Positions 43,102 to 51,815 of a stretch of 64,000 nucleotides of DNA are shown piece after piece. The position numbers and the translations under genes are program-made. Source of the DNA: Palsa-147 sp963771905 (GTDB lineage Bacteria; Acidobacteriota; Terriglobia; Acidiferrales; UBA7541); assembly GCA_963771905.1 (NCBI GenBank), contig CAVYVI010000003.1:186001-250000 (forward strand), read 5' to 3'. Below the pieces are notes generated by a model, which saw nothing but the letters and a program-made list of their open reading frames with translations, did not search any database and was not told the origin of the DNA. Each line of letters starts with the position of its first letter. The stretch's first letter is position 1.

Positions 43102-43614
43102 TTATGTCTTTTTCTGCCCAATCCACGGCCAGTCCACCGGGTCAAGACAATGCTCCCGATTGTACGTGTCGCGCAGCACCAACCGAGCGCGTAGAGGCCT
43201 ACCACGTCTTGCCTGAACGGGCGGGAGACATAGGTCGATCAATGCCCGTACAGGCGTGTGACCGTGAAGCGTAAGGCTATTAACCCAGACAGTCGGACCC
43301 AGCCCGTCGTGCGTCAAAACCTGCGCATTCATCCTTGAGTTGGGCTTCGTCCCTTTTATGAACGCGTTCGCAACAATCAGCGTGTCCACACCGTCATAGG
43401 TAAACGTCCCATTTGCGCGCAGATCCGTCCGACTATCATCACCGGCCAACCCGTAATATTGCGCGTCAGGAACAAAATGCACCGTGCCCTTTAGTTTCCG
43501 GCCTTTCACAAACTGCGTGCCGATTTCAACTATTCCGAACAATGCGACAAAGAGCGCGGCCGCAAATGCCCAAGCCGGCACGGTACTTCTTGCGAGCACC
43601 CGGCGGGTGGCCAA
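43102..43614 (-). CDS. Hypothetical protein with N-terminal membrane helix; start uncertain
   Basis: 170 residues if the TTG at 43612-43614 is used, or 165 from the GTG at 43597-43599. The TTG lies inside a dispersed repeat shared with 39605-39810, so the 5' end may have been created by repeat insertion. A membrane helix (AWAFAAALFVALFGIVEI) precedes a soluble domain with beta-rich character (LKGTVHFVPDAQYYGLAG and VWVNSLTLHGHTPV). The final Cys-containing part CLDPVDWPWIG is unusual. No family is recognised. Confidence 0.5.
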   Translation of the reverse strand: MATRRVLARSTVPAWAFAAALFVALFGIVEIGTQFVKGRKLKGTVHFVPDAQYYGLAGDDSRTDLRANGTFTYDGVDTLIVANAFIKGTKPNSRMNAQVLTHDGLGPTVWVNSLTLHGHTPVRALIDLCLPPVQARRGRPLRARLVLRDTYNREHCLDPVDWPWIGQKKT

Positions 43615-43804
43615 CTCTTTCGTGCGCCGCTTTTCCTCTTGTTCCTCATCGTTGCGCTTGACGCGTGACGAGGATGGAAGCTACCACCGCGGTAATTGGC
43701 GATATAGTCTATCGCTTTTTGGGTTTTGCCGTTGTACTTGCATTTCCGGGTGCCGCATTCCCGCCGCAGGCGAGGGTGCGGTTGTTGAATTGGACTTTCC
43801 CCCT
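43605..43804 (+). repeat. Dispersed ~200-bp repeat, copy of 39608-39810
   Basis: From GGGTGGCCAACTC (43605-43617; first copy 39608-39620) through cttttcctcttgttcctca to the REP hairpin at 43753-43781 and the ttgaatt...ctttccccc end, the two stretches align with scattered differences. This copy has no RAYT, showing that the REP unit moves away from its transposase. Confidence 0.75.
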
Positions 43805-43976
43805 GTCGGCAGCACGCTGATCTCCACCTCATTTCTGCACCACACGCTTGCATCCTCGTCGATCTCCGCCGCGCCTGTCATCCCCGCACATTCTCACCCA
43901 CTGCAACTTTTCTATTGACAGTAATTGTCCATGCGTATGAATATACACAGGTCTGCATAATTACTCAGACGCGCGC
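43615..43976. other. Non-coding stretch before argR
   Basis: 362 bp holding the rest of the dispersed repeat and, at its end, the arg operon promoter region. Frames at 43530-43918 are repeat-derived. Confidence 0.5.
43915..43969 (+). promoter_or_regulatory. Candidate arg operon promoter and ARG box
   Basis: TTGACA at 43915-43920 is a perfect -35. Over the -10 region and downstream lie TATGAATATA (43936-43945), whose left half matches an ARG box, and tcTGCATAATTACTCAga (43952-43969), which matches the 18-bp WNTGAATWWWWATTCANW consensus with two mismatches. ArgR encoded just downstream would bind here with arginine. Confidence 0.5.
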
Positions 43977-44426
43977 ATGAATACACAGAAACGGTTTCGG
44001 CAGGGACAGATTTTGAAGCTCTTGGCGCGGACGCCGGTGGCGAGCCAGGACGGCTTGCGCCGTCAGCTCGTGCGCCAGGGTCTGCGCGTCACGCAGGCAA
44101 CGCTCTCGCGCGATATTCGCGAACTCAAGCTCGTGAAGACGCTGGAAGGTTATCGGCCTCTCGCCGCGGGGGCTGAAGAGACGCCCGCCCTTCCACCACT
44201 GGCCCGCGCCGTCGGCGAATTTCTTCTCGACATTCGCCCGGCGCAAAACATGCTCGTCCTGAAAACGCCGCCGGGAGGCGCGCAGCCTTTGGCCGCGGCA
44301 GTCGATGCCGAGAAATGGAACGAGGTCGCGGGAACTCTCGCCGGCGATGACACGGTTCTCATCATCACGCCGTCGAAGCCGTCCTGCCTCGCTCTCGTCA
44401 AGCGCCTCAAGGAGCTCATGCGATGA
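43977..44426 (+). CDS. argR: Arginine repressor ArgR
   Basis: 149 residues. The N-terminal winged helix-turn-helix reads ILKLLARTPVASQDGLRRQLVRQG, with VTQATLSRDIRELKLVK as the recognition helix, the hallmark of ArgR/AhrC. The C-terminal oligomerisation and arginine-binding domain contains LVLKTPPGGAQPLAAAVD and GTLAGDDTVLIITPS, whose Asp pair binds arginine. Its ATGA overlaps argC by four bases. It probably represses its own operon through the sequence at 43936-43969. Confidence 0.93.
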   Translation: MNTQKRFRQGQILKLLARTPVASQDGLRRQLVRQGLRVTQATLSRDIRELKLVKTLEGYRPLAAGAEETPALPPLARAVGEFLLDIRPAQNMLVLKTPPGGAQPLAAAVDAEKWNEVAGTLAGDDTVLIITPSKPSCLALVKRLKELMR

Positions 44427-45457
44427 GCAACCCCGCACGGGTTGCCGTCGTCGGAGCAACGGGCTACGCAGGATACGAACTGGCCCGCATCCTCCTTCGG
44501 CATCCCAATCTCGAAAAGCCCACTTTTTATTTGCGTGACTCCCACGCGAACGTGCATTGCCTCACCGAAATCTTCCCGCAACTGCGCGGGTGGGGCGAGG
44601 CGCCTTGCCGCACTTTCTCCGTGGACGCCATCCGCAAGAGCGGCGCGAGCGTCGCGTTTCTCGCCACGCCCCATGAAGCGTCGCTCGAGCTCGTCCCCGA
44701 ATTGCTTGCCGCGGGACTCCGCGTTGTGGATTTGAGCGGGGCATTTCGTTTCGCCGATCCGGAGACATTCACGCGCTGGTACAAGCTCCCTGCCCCGCCG
44801 CGCGAGGCTCTCGATCAGGCGGTCTACGGATTGCCCGAGCTTTATTCTGAAAAATTGAAGAACGCGCGACTCGTTGCCAATCCCGGTTGCTATCCGACCT
44901 CGGTAATCCTGGGTTTGCGTCCGCTTGTGAACGAAGGTTGGATCGATTTTTCCCGCGGCGTGGTCTGCGATTGCAAATCCGGCGCCAGCGGCGCGGGAAA
45001 AGAGCCGAAACGCGAGACCCATTTCGTCGAAGTGAACGAAAACTTTCGCGCCTATGCGCTTTTTTCGCACCGGCACACGCCGGAAGTCATCGAGCACACG
45101 GGAATCGCTGAAAATGAGTTATCCTTCACTACCCACTTGCTGCCGATAGAACGTGGCATTTTTTCCACACTCTACGTCCGGCTCGCCGAACCACATTCCC
45201 GCGAGGAAATCGAGACCGTTTACCGCCGCTTTTACGCCAATCGCGCTCTGGTGAGAATCTCGCCAAATGGCGAAATTCCCGAGCTAAATCACGTAATTCG
45301 GACCAATTTCTGCGACATCGGATTTGCACTCGACGATTCCGGCCGCCGCCTCGTCATCGTTTCCTGCCTCGACAATCTCGGCAAGGGCGCCGCCGGCCAG
45401 GCCGTCCAAAATTTGAACGTTATGCTGGACTACTCCGATACAGCGGGGTTGCTGTGA
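44423..45457 (+). CDS. argC: N-acetyl-gamma-glutamyl-phosphate reductase
   Basis: 344 residues, normal length. It reduces N-acetylglutamyl phosphate to the semialdehyde with NADPH. The N-terminal AVVGATGYAGYELAR binds the nucleotide, and VANPGCYPTSV holds the catalytic cysteine. Further conserved blocks are CDCKSGASGAGK and the HRHTPEV segment. It is the second gene of the arg operon, overlapping argR at the start and argB at the end (GTGA). Confidence 0.95.
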   Translation: MSNPARVAVVGATGYAGYELARILLRHPNLEKPTFYLRDSHANVHCLTEIFPQLRGWGEAPCRTFSVDAIRKSGASVAFLATPHEASLELVPELLAAGLRVVDLSGAFRFADPETFTRWYKLPAPPREALDQAVYGLPELYSEKLKNARLVANPGCYPTSVILGLRPLVNEGWIDFSRGVVCDCKSGASGAGKEPKRETHFVEVNENFRAYALFSHRHTPEVIEHTGIAENELSFTTHLLPIERGIFSTLYVRLAEPHSREEIETVYRRFYANRALVRISPNGEIPELNHVIRTNFCDIGFALDDSGRRLVIVSCLDNLGKGAAGQAVQNLNVMLDYSDTAGLL

Positions 45458-46275
45458 GATTAGTCGTCAAAATCGCCGGCGCCCTCCTTGAGAGCGGAGA
45501 GACGGTGCAGCTGATTGCGAGGCAGGTGGTTGAACTCGCGCGAACCGGGCACGAAATTCTGGTAATTCACGGCGGCGGAAAAATTTTTACGTCGATGTTG
45601 AAACGTCTGGGAATTGAAAGCCGCTTCGTCAGTGGACTGCGAGTCACCGATCGCGAAACGCGCGACGTTGCGGTGATGGTTTTTGCCGGACTTCTCAACA
45701 AAAAACTTTCGGCTGCGATTACGCTCGCGGGCCAGCCAGCGATTGGAATTTCCGCAGCGGACTCCGCGTGTTTCTTGGCGGAACCGATGAGTCACAACGA
45801 AGTCGCGGGGAGTCTTGGCTACGTCGGCTATCTCACCGGCGTCAATCTTGAATTTATCGAATCGCTTTGGCGCGCAAATCTTTTGCCGGTCGCATCCTGC
45901 CTGGGCCTCGGCTCGGACGGCGAACTCTACAACATCAATGCAGATCACATGGCCGCGGCCTGCGCGGAATATTGCCGCGCCGACCGGCTCATTTTTTTAA
46001 CGGACGTGGCCGGCGTGCTCGACGGCGAAAAAGTGCTTCAGGCCGTCAGTGGCGCCGAGATCGAAGAACTCATCCGGCAAAATAAAGTTTCGGGCGGAAT
46101 GGTTCTGAAACTCGAAGCATCAAAACGCGCGCTGGCTGGAGGAGTGAGGCAAGTGCGAATCGTGGGCGGGACGCGGCCTAACGCGCTGCTGTCCGCTGCG
46201 AACGGAGAAAAAGGACACGGCACGCTGGTGACGCCGATGTTCAAAGTCGATGACGCGAAGGCGGCGGCGCTGTGA
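45454..46275 (+). CDS. argB: Acetylglutamate kinase
   Basis: 273 residues starting with GTG (GTGA overlapping the argC stop). It phosphorylates N-acetylglutamate. KIAGALLES and VIHGGGKIFTSMLKRLGIESRFVSGLRVT form the amino-acid-kinase substrate loop. INADHMAAACAEY and LIFLTDVAGVL are the C-terminal nucleotide-binding blocks. The glycine loop is HGGGK, and the first Lys (MRLVVKIAG) is shifted two residues towards the N-terminus compared with many homologues. There is no N-terminal helix of the arginine-inhibited type, so feedback control may differ. Confidence 0.93.
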   Translation: MRLVVKIAGALLESGETVQLIARQVVELARTGHEILVIHGGGKIFTSMLKRLGIESRFVSGLRVTDRETRDVAVMVFAGLLNKKLSAAITLAGQPAIGISAADSACFLAEPMSHNEVAGSLGYVGYLTGVNLEFIESLWRANLLPVASCLGLGSDGELYNINADHMAAACAEYCRADRLIFLTDVAGVLDGEKVLQAVSGAEIEELIRQNKVSGGMVLKLEASKRALAGGVRQVRIVGGTRPNALLSAANGEKGHGTLVTPMFKVDDAKAAAL

Positions 46276-47600
46276 AGAAGAAAACAACGGCGGCGCGCGC
46301 CGCGGCACAAGCTCGCCGCGACGAAGCGCATCATTTGATGAATACATACCGGCGGCCGCCGCTCGTCCTCACGCACGGCAAAGGCTGCTACCTTCACGAC
46401 GATAGCGGCCGCGTTTATCTCGATTTTCTCGGCGGAATTGCCGTCAACGCGCTCGGCTATTCTCACCCGCGCCTCACCAAAGTCATCCGGCGTGAAGCGG
46501 GCCGCGCGATTCATCTTTCGAACCTGTTTCACAATCCGTATCAAGGGCCGCTGGCCAAGAAACTCTCAAAATGGTCGGGCCTCGATCGCGTATTTTTCAC
46601 GAACAGCGGCACGGAAGCGATCGAAGGCGCCCTGAAAATTGCGCGAGCCTACGCCAAGAAGCACGCCGCGAACGGCGCGGCGCCGAAAACGCGCATTCTC
46701 GCGTTGACGAATTCATTTCATGGACGCACGTTCGGCGCGCTCGCGATTACTTACCCGGCGAAGTATCGCGAGCCGTTTATGCCGCTCGTGCCGGGCGCCG
46801 ATTTCGTCGAATTCAATGACGTGGACGATCTCGAAGCGAAGTTCGATTCCGGCGTGTGCGCGCTGATTCTGGAAACGATTCAGGGCGAAGGCGGAATTTT
46901 CCCCGTCAGCGAGGCTTTCTGGAATCGCGCGCGCGAGCTGGCGACGCGGAACGGTGCAGCCCTGATCGCGGATGAGATTCAGTGCGGCCTCGGGCGCACG
47001 GGTCGGCCATTCGCGTATCAGAAATTTGCGGGTAAGCCGGACATCGTCACGGTGGCGAAGCCGCTCGGCGGCGGGCTTCCCCTTGGCGCTGTCCTCGCAA
47101 ATGAAGAGTTTGCTGGCGCGCTTTCGCCCGGACTTCACGGCACGACTTTCGGTGGCGGGCCGCTGGTATGCGCTGCCGCGCTCGAAGTACTCAGCATTAT
47201 CGAGGACGAAGAGCTGATGGAAAATGCCCGCGCGCGCGGCGCCGAGATTGTTGCCGGGCTGCGGAAGTTGGCGGGGCGCTTTGATTTCATCGGCGAAGTG
47301 CGCGGCGAAGGATTGATTCTCGGCCTTGACCTGACGGTCGAAGGCGCCGCATTCGTCGAGCAGGCCCTGGCGCGCGGACTGATCATCAATTGCACGCACG
47401 AACATATTCTGCGTTTTCTGCCGCCGTTCAATATCAAAGCGGCTCACGTGAAGGAATTTCTATCGAAGGTCGAAACCGTATTTGCGAAAACACCGCGGCC
47501 AAAATCCATCCACGCGGAAACGGCGGAAAGGCCCGCTCCGCAGAAGCAATGGACTCCGGCCGGAGAGCGCGAGGCGGCGATGCCGCTCGCGGCGAGGTAA
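46272..47600 (+). CDS. argD: Acetylornithine aminotransferase
   Basis: 442 residues with GTG start overlapping argB by four bases. PLP enzyme converting N-acetylglutamate semialdehyde to N-acetylornithine. The N-terminal extension of about 25 residues precedes MNTYRRPPLVLTHGKG. FFTNSGTEAIEGALK and the catalytic Lys in VTVAKPLGGGLPLGA are intact. The C-terminal 40 residues (KTPRPKSIHAETAERP onward) are unlike ArgD and Pro-rich, a tail probably added in this lineage. It is followed by argF 11 bp later. Confidence 0.93.
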   Translation: MKKKTTAARAAAQARRDEAHHLMNTYRRPPLVLTHGKGCYLHDDSGRVYLDFLGGIAVNALGYSHPRLTKVIRREAGRAIHLSNLFHNPYQGPLAKKLSKWSGLDRVFFTNSGTEAIEGALKIARAYAKKHAANGAAPKTRILALTNSFHGRTFGALAITYPAKYREPFMPLVPGADFVEFNDVDDLEAKFDSGVCALILETIQGEGGIFPVSEAFWNRARELATRNGAALIADEIQCGLGRTGRPFAYQKFAGKPDIVTVAKPLGGGLPLGAVLANEEFAGALSPGLHGTTFGGGPLVCAAALEVLSIIEDEELMENARARGAEIVAGLRKLAGRFDFIGEVRGEGLILGLDLTVEGAAFVEQALARGLIINCTHEHILRFLPPFNIKAAHVKEFLSKVETVFAKTPRPKSIHAETAERPAPQKQWTPAGEREAAMPLAAR

Positions 47601-47611
47601 TCGAGGTCATC

Positions 47612-48556
47612 ATGGCAACCGCAACTGCAACCACCATTCCACTGCAACACGATCTTCTTACCGGCATGGAGTGGGGCGCCGCGCAAGTGCGCGATGTCCT
47701 GCACCTTGCCGCCGACGTGAAAGGGCGACCCGATCGATATCGCGGCGCGCTCGCCGGCCGTTTTCTCGCGTTGATCTTCGAGAAGCCGTCGCTGAGGACG
47801 CGCGTGACGTTCGAAGTCGGGATCGCGAGCCTGGGAGGATCGTCGACGTTTCTCGATCACACCACCTCGCATCTCGGTGAACGCGAAGCGGTGCCCGATG
47901 TCGCGCGAAGCCTCGAACGCTGGACGCATGGAATCGTTGCGCGCCTGTTTCAACAATCCATCCTCGACCAATTGGCCGAAAACGCCCGGATTCCGGTCAT
48001 TAACGCGCTCACCGATCGCTTCCATCCGTGCCAAGCGCTTTCCGATTTTTTCACGCTCGAGGAACATTTCGGCGGCTTGCGCGGAATGAAGCTGGCTTAT
48101 GTCGGCGACGGCAACAACGTCTGCCATTCCCTGCTGAGCATTGGTGCGAGGGTGGGCGCGCATGTCCGCGTGGCGACGCCCGCGGGTTATCAGCCGGACC
48201 CGGGTATCGTGGCGGAAGCGCGGCGAGCGGCGCGCGAGACCCGCGGCAAGATTGAACTTTTCGATTCGCCGCAAGAAGCGGTGGCGGGAGCGCAAGGCAT
48301 CTACACAGACGTGTGGACGAGCATGGGCCAGGAAGAAGAATCCGCGCAGCGTGCCGCCGCGTTCGCGGGATTTCAAATCAACGACGAATTGTTCTCGCAG
48401 GCGGCGCCCGACGCTGTCTTTCTGCACTGCCTTCCGGCGCACCGTGGAATGGAAGTGACCGACGCGGTGATGGATTCGCCGCGCTCGATTGTGTTTGACC
48501 AGGCGGAAAACCGCCTGCACATGCAGAAGGCGATTCTGCTGACGCTTCTTTCTTAG
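47612..48556 (+). CDS. argF: Ornithine carbamoyltransferase
   Basis: 314 residues from MATATATTIPLQHDLLTGMEW; the longer upstream frame lies inside argD. It makes citrulline from ornithine and carbamoyl phosphate. FEKPSLRTRVTFE carries the carbamoyl-phosphate motif (SxRT type). HPCQALSDF and the C-terminal HCLPAHRGMEVTD with the ornithine-binding Cys are intact. It could also accept acetylornithine in other phyla; the operon with argJ favours ornithine. It is followed by argG 12 bp downstream. Confidence 0.93.
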   Translation: MATATATTIPLQHDLLTGMEWGAAQVRDVLHLAADVKGRPDRYRGALAGRFLALIFEKPSLRTRVTFEVGIASLGGSSTFLDHTTSHLGEREAVPDVARSLERWTHGIVARLFQQSILDQLAENARIPVINALTDRFHPCQALSDFFTLEEHFGGLRGMKLAYVGDGNNVCHSLLSIGARVGAHVRVATPAGYQPDPGIVAEARRAARETRGKIELFDSPQEAVAGAQGIYTDVWTSMGQEEESAQRAAAFAGFQINDELFSQAAPDAVFLHCLPAHRGMEVTDAVMDSPRSIVFDQAENRLHMQKAILLTLLS

Positions 48557-48568
48557 AAAAGGAATTTG

Positions 48569-49900
48569 ATGGCGACCAAACAATTGATGCACAGGACGAA
48601 ACGCAAACACGGCCACAACGGCGCGCACGCCGGGAACGGCCATGGCGCGGCGCCGCTGGAATCGGCGGTGAATGAGGCGGCGGTACGTCCGGTTACGAAG
48701 AGAGCGAAGCCGAAGAAAGTGGTTCTTGCGTATTCGGGCGGACTCGACACATCGATCATCATGCCGTGGCTCAAGGAAACATACGGCTGCGAAGTGATCG
48801 CCATGATCGGCGATCTCGGGCAGCAAGAAGACCTCGAAGCGGCGCGGCGCAAGGCGCTGGCCACGGGAGCGAGCGCGGCGTATGTGGAAGATCTGCGCGA
48901 GGAATTCATCACCGGCTATATCTGGCCGACACTTCGCGCCGGCGCAGTCTATGAGTACAAATATCTGTTGGGGACTTCCTTTGCGCGGCCGATTTTGGCG
49001 CAGAGGCAGGTGGAGCTGGCGCACAAAGTCGGCGCCGACGCTCTGGCGCACGGCTGCACCGGAAAAGGAAACGACCAGGTGCGCTTCGAGCTTGCGGCGA
49101 AGGCGCTCGGTCCCGAGCTGAAGATCATCGCGCCATGGCGCGAATGGACGATCAACTCGCGCGAGGATGCCATCGCGTATGCCCGCGCACACAACATTCC
49201 GGTGGAGCAAACCAAGGCCAACATCTATAGCCGCGACCGCAACATCTGGCACCTGAGCCATGAAGGCGGCCGGCTGGAAGATCCAGCCAACGCGCCCGAA
49301 GAGGCGATGTGGCAATGGATCGTCTCGCCGGCAGCGGCGCCCGAGAAACCAGCGCGCGTTGAAATTGGGTTCGAGGCGGGGATTCCGGTCTCGGTGGACG
49401 GAAAGAAGCTGAAGCCCATCGAGCTGGTGGACAAACTAAATGCGTTGGCGGCGGCGCACGGCGTGGGGCGCACGGACATCGTCGAAAATCGGCTGGTCGG
49501 CATCAAATCGCGCGGCGCGTATGAAACGCCGGGAGGAACGCTGCTGGTCACAGCACACCGAGAACTCGAAACGCTGTGCCTCGATCGCGAGACGTCGCAC
49601 TATCAGCAGATTTTGGCCCTGCGCTATGCGGAGATGGTTTACTACGGCATGTGGTTTACGCCGCTGCGTGAATCACTGGATGCGTTCTTTGCCAGCTCGC
49701 AGAGCCGTGTCACGGGCTCGGTGGGACTCGAGCTTTACAAAGGCAACGTGACGGTAACCGGGCGGCAATCGCCAAATTCCCTTTATCGCACCGGACTCGC
49801 GAGCTTCAGCATGACGGGCTACAATCCGAAGGACGCCGAAGGATTTATCAATTTGTTCGCGCTTCCCATCACGGTGCCGCAGGAGAAAGCCAGACGGTGA
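48569..49900 (+). CDS. argG: Argininosuccinate synthase
   Basis: 443 residues from ATG 48569; a TTG one codon upstream is also open. A 45-residue N-terminal extension rich in His, Lys and Ala (LMHRTKRKHGHNGAHAG...) precedes the canonical KVVLAYSGGLDTSIIMPWL PP-loop, which is unusual because most ArgG start there. Further blocks ALAHGCTGKGNDQVRFEL and SPNSLYRTGLASF-like C-terminal parts are intact. It ligates citrulline and aspartate with ATP. It overlaps argH by GTGA. Confidence 0.93.
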   Translation: MATKQLMHRTKRKHGHNGAHAGNGHGAAPLESAVNEAAVRPVTKRAKPKKVVLAYSGGLDTSIIMPWLKETYGCEVIAMIGDLGQQEDLEAARRKALATGASAAYVEDLREEFITGYIWPTLRAGAVYEYKYLLGTSFARPILAQRQVELAHKVGADALAHGCTGKGNDQVRFELAAKALGPELKIIAPWREWTINSREDAIAYARAHNIPVEQTKANIYSRDRNIWHLSHEGGRLEDPANAPEEAMWQWIVSPAAAPEKPARVEIGFEAGIPVSVDGKKLKPIELVDKLNALAAAHGVGRTDIVENRLVGIKSRGAYETPGGTLLVTAHRELETLCLDRETSHYQQILALRYAEMVYYGMWFTPLRESLDAFFASSQSRVTGSVGLELYKGNVTVTGRQSPNSLYRTGLASFSMTGYNPKDAEGFINLFALPITVPQEKARR

Positions 49901-51306
49901 GTCAACCCGGCAAAGACAAGATGTGGGGCGGACGGTTTCAGGCGGGACCCGATTCGTCTTTCTACGAATTCCAGCGATCGTGGCGGTTCGACCGGCGGCT
50001 GCTTCCCTACGAGCTCTCGCTCGATCGCGCGTGGGCGAAGGGGCTCGAGCGCGCAGGGTTGCTGACGAGCGACGAACGCGCGCAAATTCTCGGCGCTCTG
50101 GATGGAATCGAACGACGCTCGAAATCGGATACGGCATGGCTCGATGCATCGAACGCCGAAGATGTGCATCATTTTGTCGAACTGGCGTTGATTGAGTCGC
50201 TCGGTGCAACCGGCGCGAAGCTGCATACCGGCCGCAGCCGGAACGAAATGATCGCGACGGAATTCCGGATGTTTGTGAAGGACGCGGCGCGCGCGACCGC
50301 GGAAGCTGTGAGCCAACTGATCGAGGTTTTCGCGGATCAAGCGGAACGGCACCTTGGCGTGCCGATGGCCGGCACGACGCACATGCAGCATGCGCAGCCG
50401 ATCCTGCTCTCGCACTGGCTTCTGGCGCATGCGGAGGCTTACTTGCGCGATGCCAACCGCTTTGAAACCGTGATTTCGCGCGCCGATGTCTGTCCGCTCG
50501 GCTCGGGAGCGTTGGCTGGCTGCGCGTTTCCGATCGACCGGCAGGCGATGGCGCGCGAGCTCGGATTTTCCGGCATCACGGCGAACAGCCTCGATGCCGT
50601 CAGCGACCGCGATTTCGCGCTCGAGTATCTGTTCGCGCTTTCCGTGCTGGCGACGCATCTTTCGCGGCTCAGCGAGGACTTCGTGCTCTTTGCATCGAGC
50701 GAATTTGGCTACGTCGCTTTGCCGGATGAGTTCTCGACAGGTAGCAGCCTGATGCCGCAAAAGAAAAATCCGGACGCGTGGGAGCTGATTCGCGGAAAGA
50801 GTGGGCGAATCACGTCGGCGCTCGTGTCCCTGCTGATCACGATGAAAGGGCTGCCGTCAAGCTATCAGCGTGATTTGCAAGAAGACAAAGAGCCGGTCTT
50901 CGGCGCGCATGATGAGGCGGTCCAGATGGTGCGGGTCGCTAGCGGCGCACTCGCCGCGACCCGTTTCCATGAAGCGAAACTCCGCGCGGGCGCCGCAAAT
51001 CCTGCGTTGCTTGCTACGGAGGCCGCCGACTATCTCGTGGCGCGCGGCGTTCCTTTCCGCGAGGCGCACGAAATTATCGGCCGCGTGGTGAAGCAGGCGG
51101 AGAAGCAATCGAAGTCGATTACCGAGCTTCCGCTCGAAGATCTGAAGCGAATTTCCGCGGCCTTTGGCGCCGATTATTTCCAGGCGGTGACTCTCGAATC
51201 CGCGATTTCGCGCAAGAGCACTCCCGGCGGGACCTCGACGGCGTCAGTTCGCGCGGCGCTCGAACAATTACACGCGAGGCTGGGCGCGCAGGGAGCAGCG
51301 CGATGA
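49897..51306 (+). CDS. argH: Argininosuccinate lyase
   Basis: 469 residues with GTG start. It splits argininosuccinate to arginine and fumarate. The superfamily signature GSSLMPQKKNPDAWELIRGK includes the catalytic Ser loop. TGRSRNEMIATEFRMFVKD and AGTTHMQHAQPILLSHWLLAHAEAY hold the substrate-binding residues. Both ends overlap neighbours by four bases (argG GTGA, NAGS-like gene ATGA). Confidence 0.95.
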   Translation: MSQPGKDKMWGGRFQAGPDSSFYEFQRSWRFDRRLLPYELSLDRAWAKGLERAGLLTSDERAQILGALDGIERRSKSDTAWLDASNAEDVHHFVELALIESLGATGAKLHTGRSRNEMIATEFRMFVKDAARATAEAVSQLIEVFADQAERHLGVPMAGTTHMQHAQPILLSHWLLAHAEAYLRDANRFETVISRADVCPLGSGALAGCAFPIDRQAMARELGFSGITANSLDAVSDRDFALEYLFALSVLATHLSRLSEDFVLFASSEFGYVALPDEFSTGSSLMPQKKNPDAWELIRGKSGRITSALVSLLITMKGLPSSYQRDLQEDKEPVFGAHDEAVQMVRVASGALAATRFHEAKLRAGAANPALLATEAADYLVARGVPFREAHEIIGRVVKQAEKQSKSITELPLEDLKRISAAFGADYFQAVTLESAISRKSTPGGTSTASVRAALEQLHARLGAQGAAR

Positions 51307-51815
51307 AAACGCGCAAGGCGCGCGCCGCCGACATCCCGGCAATTCACAAGCTCATCGAGCACTACGTGGCAGAAGGAATTCTCCTGCCGCGCGATCAGAG
51401 CGACATTCGCAAGCATTTGAACGGATTTGTGGTGGCGGCGGAGGGCACGGAAATCGCGGGCTGCGTTTCGGTCGAATGGTACAACGCGAATCTCGCGGAA
51501 ATCCGCTCGCTGGCGGTCAATCCGGATATTCGCGGGCAGGGGCTTGGCGCGCGGCTCGTGAAGGGCGCGCTTGAACTGGCCGAACGCCGAAAAATTTCGC
51601 GCGTATTTGCGCTCACGAGCGTGCCGGAATTCTTTCACCGGCAGGGATTCCGCGCGACGAATCGTTTCGCGCTGCACGAAAAAGTCGATCGCGACTGCAT
51701 TCATTGCCCGAAGGCGCGGACGTGCCGGCTTGCGGCCGTCTTCGTCGATCTGGCGCCGGCACACCAGCTGCTAAATGTCGTCGCGGTGACGTCCGAACCG
51801 GTGTCCGCCGAATAA
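51303..51815 (+). CDS. argA: Short N-acetylglutamate synthase-like GNAT acetyltransferase
   Basis: 170 residues, ATGA overlap with argH and 1-bp TAATG overlap with argJ. It is a GNAT fold with the acetyl-CoA loop VNPDIRGQGLGARLVKGAL and EFFHRQGFRA. It has no amino-acid-kinase domain, as in the short S-NAGS class found in arginine operons. The C-terminus has CIHCPKARTC, a CxxC...C cluster typical of this group, perhaps zinc. It should make N-acetylglutamate from glutamate and acetyl-CoA, although argJ has the same activity as a second function. Confidence 0.85.
   Translation: MKTRKARAADIPAIHKLIEHYVAEGILLPRDQSDIRKHLNGFVVAAEGTEIAGCVSVEWYNANLAEIRSLAVNPDIRGQGLGARLVKGALELAERRKISRVFALTSVPEFFHRQGFRATNRFALHEKVDRDCIHCPKARTCRLAAVFVDLAPAHQLLNVVAVTSEPVSAE

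Noticed and set aside
47444..49315. Minus-strand open frame of 623 codons across argF-argG
   Set aside because: It is antisense to two well-supported arg genes and has no recognisable domain.
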